DNA of 64,000 nucleotides from Ruminococcus sp. (GTDB lineage Bacteria; Bacillota; Clostridia; Oscillospirales; Ruminococcaceae): contig JAFXCR010000050.1 in NCBI GenBank assembly GCA_017516465.1, positions 1 through 64,000 of the forward strand, read 5' to 3'. Numbering within the stretch: the stretch's first letter is position 1; every line of letters begins with the position of its first letter. Below the pieces are notes generated by a model, which saw only the letters and a program-made list of their open reading frames with translations, did not search any database and had not been told where the DNA came from. Position numbers and translations under genes: made by a program. Positions 61,285 to 64,000 of the stretch are shown here, one piece after another.

Positions 61285-61956
61285 ATGTTCAGGATATTAG
61301 TAGTAGAAGACGACAGAGAACTCAACAAGACTGTCTGCACCTTTCTTGGTAACAGCGGATACGACGCAACAGGCTGTCTTTCAGCAAATGAAGCCTATGA
61401 CGCTATGTACGAAACTGTGTTTGACCTTATCGTTTCCGATATCATGATGCCCGATATTGACGGCTTTGAATTTGCAAAAACTGTCCGTTCTCTGAATGAA
61501 GAAATACCTATTCTCTTTATAACAGCAAGAGATGATTTTGCCTCGAAACAGCGTGGGTACCGTGTAGGAATTGACGATTACATGATAAAGCCTATTGACC
61601 TTGACGAGCTTTTTCTGCGTATAGGTGCACTTCTCCGCCGTGCGAAGATTGCATCAAGCCGCAAGCTTGAAATCGGCGGTTTTGTGATGGATGCCGATGA
61701 GCATACGGCTTATCTCAGCGATGATGAAATACAGCTTACCACAAGGGAATTTTCAATTCTGTATAAACTTCTTTCATACCCAAAAAAGACCTTTACACGC
61801 ACTCAGCTTATGGACGAGTTCTGGGATGCTGATACAGATTCGGGACCTCGTACAGTTGATGTATATATGACGAAGCTGCGTCAGAAGCTTTCCGATTGCG
61901 ACTCTTTTGAAATAAAAACTGTTCACGGTCTCGGCTATAAGGCGGTGATAAAGTGA
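61285..61956 (+). CDS. OmpR-family response regulator
   Basis: A 223-residue regulator. The receiver domain has VVEDDRELNKT, the phosphoacceptor Asp in IVSDIMMPDIDGFEF (about residue 53), TARDD and KPIDLDEL. The winged-helix output domain has LTTREFSILYKLL and RTVDVYMTKLRQKL. GGAGGT precedes the ATG. It overlaps the kinase gene by 4 bases. Confidence 0.95.
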   Translation: MFRILVVEDDRELNKTVCTFLGNSGYDATGCLSANEAYDAMYETVFDLIVSDIMMPDIDGFEFAKTVRSLNEEIPILFITARDDFASKQRGYRVGIDDYMIKPIDLDELFLRIGALLRRAKIASSRKLEIGGFVMDADEHTAYLSDDEIQLTTREFSILYKLLSYPKKTFTRTQLMDEFWDADTDSGPRTVDVYMTKLRQKLSDCDSFEIKTVHGLGYKAVIK

Positions 61957-63038
61957 GCTGCAAAAAAATTCTTTTCGGTATAAGCAGTTGGATGATTTTC
62001 TTTATAACAGCCGCATTTGCTGTAAGCTGCTGTACGATGCTGTTTGTCACCACTCTTTCGGAAACCCTCGACATTACCCTTACCAAAGAAAATATTTCCG
62101 TTGCGGCAAAGCTGACTTTCGTAAATGTTCTGCTTATAAGCCTGATTTTCACTGTTATCGATGCTATCCGACGCAGACTTATGGTTGAACGCCCATCAAA
62201 GCGTATTATCGAGGCAGGAGAAAAAATTACAAGCGGAGATTTCAGTGTGCATATTGAACCGTTCAGCGATAATCACGCATATGAAAGCTTCAACAGTATT
62301 ATCCATTGTTTTAACAAAATGGCTGAGGAGCTTGGAAGCCTTGAAACCTTACGCACGGACTTTATTGCAAATGTTTCACACGAGCTTAAAACCCCGCTTT
62401 CTGTAATACAGAATTACGGAACAATGCTTCATTCTCCCGACTTACCAGATGAAAAACGCATTGAATATGCAAAAGGGATAACCGAAAATTCACGTCGTCT
62501 TGCAAGTCTTATTACAAATATCCTGAAGCTTAACAAGCTTGAAAATCAGCAGATTTTTCCTGTTTCAGAAAGGTTTGATTTAAGCGAACAGCTTTGTCAG
62601 TCACTTTTGCAGTTTGAGGAGAAATGGGAGCAGGAAGGCATTGAAATCGAAACAGACATTGCCGATGAGATTTATATAAATTCTGACGCCGAACTGCTCG
62701 GACTTGTACGGAATAATCTGCTTTCCAATGCGTTCAAATTCACTGAAATCGGTACGGTTTCTGTTTTCCTTATCGCTGACGAAGATTATGCAACAGTGAA
62801 GATTTCAGATACAGGCTGTGGAATTTCAGCAGAAACAGGCACTCATATTTTTGAGAAATTCTATCAGGGTGATACCTCCCACGCTATGCAGGGAAACGGT
62901 CTGGGACTTGCACTTGTAAAGCGTGTGATTGATATTATGCAGGGGGAAATTACTGTGGAAAGCGAAGTCGGCAAAGGTAGTACTTTCACAGTGAAGCTGA
63001 AAAGAGGTGAGGTTGTTGGAATGGAGAAAGCTGATTAA
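61953..63038 (+). CDS. Sensor histidine kinase
   Basis: A 361-residue membrane kinase with a GTG start in the GTGA overlap. Two membrane helices (about residues 10-32 and 51-69) enclose a very short extracytoplasmic loop, so it probably senses within the membrane or through a partner. Then come HAMP, HisKA with ANVSHELKTPLSVIQNYG, and HATPase with NNLLSNAFKF, DTGCGIS and GNGLGLALVKRV. Intramembrane-sensing kinases of this shape often pair with transport or antimicrobial response genes. Confidence 0.93.
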   Translation: MSCKKILFGISSWMIFFITAAFAVSCCTMLFVTTLSETLDITLTKENISVAAKLTFVNVLLISLIFTVIDAIRRRLMVERPSKRIIEAGEKITSGDFSVHIEPFSDNHAYESFNSIIHCFNKMAEELGSLETLRTDFIANVSHELKTPLSVIQNYGTMLHSPDLPDEKRIEYAKGITENSRRLASLITNILKLNKLENQQIFPVSERFDLSEQLCQSLLQFEEKWEQEGIEIETDIADEIYINSDAELLGLVRNNLLSNAFKFTEIGTVSVFLIADEDYATVKISDTGCGISAETGTHIFEKFYQGDTSHAMQGNGLGLALVKRVIDIMQGEITVESEVGKGSTFTVKLKRGEVVGMEKAD

Positions 63039-63909
63039 GCTTCTTTATCCTCCAGTTTGGGTAACTATATTGCTGATGATGATTTGTACAGTTGCTTTGG
63101 TGTACACCTTTATCGGTGGATATGAAGCTCATCCGGTTGCGTATTTTACCTATGTACTATCGTTCTATACGCTGACTGCCATTGTTATGCAGTGTATAAG
63201 AGTTATTCCGAAGCATTATCGCACAGCGAAAAAAGCGGTTTATGATAATCCGACGAGCAATCGTTTTATGACCGATATGAAGTTCCGCACACACATTTCA
63301 CTTTACGCCTCACTTTCGGTAAATCTTTTGTATGTAATATTCAATGTCTTATCCGGATTTTTTTACCATACGGCTTGGTTTTATATCCTTGCGTTTTACT
63401 ACACGATTTTAGCTGTTATGAGATTTCTGCTGGTGCGATTTGTAAACCGTGTAGGTATCGGCAATAATCGTTTCAAGGAACTTCGGCGTTCAAGGCTATG
63501 CGGATATATTTTGCTGATGGTAAACCTTGCTTTATCTGGTGCAGTACTGATGATACTCTACCAGAACAAGGGCTATGAATATCATGGAATATTGATTTAT
63601 GTAATGGCATTATATACATTTTATATAACAACTCTTGCAATAATAAATCTTGTAAAGTACAGAAGGCTCGGCAGTCCTGTGATGTCAATGGCGAAAATCA
63701 TCAGTATGGCAGCGTCACTTGTTTCAATACTGTCACTGGAAACAGCAATGTTTTCGCAGTTCGGACAGGATATGTCCCCTGAAAACCAAAGAATAATGAT
63801 TATGCTGACAGGTGCAGGAGTAAGTATAATTATTGTTACAATGTCCATTTACAGCATTGCTAAAAATTCAAAAGAAATAAAGAAGATTACGGAGAACAGC
63901 TATGAGTAA
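63016..63909 (+). CDS. Polytopic membrane protein of unknown function
   Basis: A 297-residue protein with about seven to eight hydrophobic segments and small polar loops. I prefer TTG at 63016, 8 bases after AGAGG; GTG at 63007 and TTG at 63013 are alternatives. It overlaps the kinase gene end by about 23 bases and the next gene by 8. By place it is probably a partner of the two-component system. Family not recognised. Confidence 0.8.
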   Translation: MEWRKLIKLLYPPVWVTILLMMICTVALVYTFIGGYEAHPVAYFTYVLSFYTLTAIVMQCIRVIPKHYRTAKKAVYDNPTSNRFMTDMKFRTHISLYASLSVNLLYVIFNVLSGFFYHTAWFYILAFYYTILAVMRFLLVRFVNRVGIGNNRFKELRRSRLCGYILLMVNLALSGAVLMILYQNKGYEYHGILIYVMALYTFYITTLAIINLVKYRRLGSPVMSMAKIISMAASLVSILSLETAMFSQFGQDMSPENQRIMIMLTGAGVSIIIVTMSIYSIAKNSKEIKKITENSYE

Positions 63910-64000
63910 AGAAACTTTTAACTACACCTACTCTGCCAAACAGCAGGAGGAAATAAATAAAATCCGTGAAAAGTACGTTCCCAAGGAGGCTGACAAAATG
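63902..64000 (+). CDS. Start of a further gene, cut by the window edge
   Basis: ATG at 63902 in an 8-base overlap with the previous stop. 33 codons are visible (MSKETFNYTYSAKQQEEINK, then a charged IREKYVPKEADKM) with no stop. It resembles the charged N-terminus of small membrane proteins often found after such sensor systems. Nothing more can be said. Confidence 0.65.
   Translation, partial: MSKETFNYTYSAKQQEEINKIREKYVPKEADKM

Overview
The window looks like the chromosome of a cellulolytic Ruminococcus-type clostridium (Oscillospiraceae). Two secreted proteins end in type I dockerin modules (12954-14171 and the GH74 protein 56750-59398). There is an intracellular GH94 cellobiose phosphorylase, pyruvate and 2-oxoacid:ferredoxin oxidoreductases, strong AGGAGG-type ribosome binding sites and many TTG/GTG starts. 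The genus is inferred from gene content; there is no rRNA in the window to prove it.

Layout: typA, a Pro-Thr-Tyr tRNA operon and rsmE read leftwards (154-3884). A spermidine/putrescine ABC operon potABCD (4072-7999) and two lipoproteins follow. Then come a leftward lipoprotein, guaB, and a leftward operon fabD-aroE-aroK-amidohydrolase-LRR/dockerin (12954-17612). Divergent from fabD is a complete type II fatty acid synthesis operon fabH-fabK-DUF4177-fabG-fabF-accB-fabZ-accC-accD-accA-acpP (17876-26609). A MinD-like ATPase and a four-subunit 2-oxoacid:ferredoxin oxidoreductase follow (26857-30273). Next are a TPM-domain/zinc-ribbon pair, a 600-base repeat array, citrate synthase, an aldose epimerase, cellobiose phosphorylase (36051-38507), small lipoproteins and regulators, and pyruvate:ferredoxin oxidoreductase nifJ (41138-44683).

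From 44.8 kb the region becomes accessory: an XRE regulator with a membrane partner, a DUF1919 gene, a frameshifted Sfp-type phosphopantetheinyl transferase, azlCD, and a compact nine-gene phage-capsid island (49167-56211). The island holds small and large terminase, portal, major capsid, protease-like protein, connector and three tail-completion/hub candidates. It has no integrase, replication, tape-measure or lysis gene. Its genes are intact and tightly packed. It carries its own regulatory signals: a sequestered ribosome binding site before terS, a fold-back element holding a consensus promoter before the capsid gene, and a hairpin after the capsid gene. I regard this as the most interesting system here. 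After it come a lone feoA, the GH74 xyloglucanase-like enzyme, an SPFH/ribbon-helix-helix pair with a palindromic operator, and a two-component system.

A second theme is dispersed repeats. (A) A modular chain of small hairpins repeatedly begins exactly at the stop codon of a gene, always in the same orientation to it. (B) A bipartite palindrome family has arms that change sequence but still pair. (C) Three or four MITE-like fold-back elements are present, one with a perfect 4-bp target duplication. These explain nearly all long non-coding stretches.
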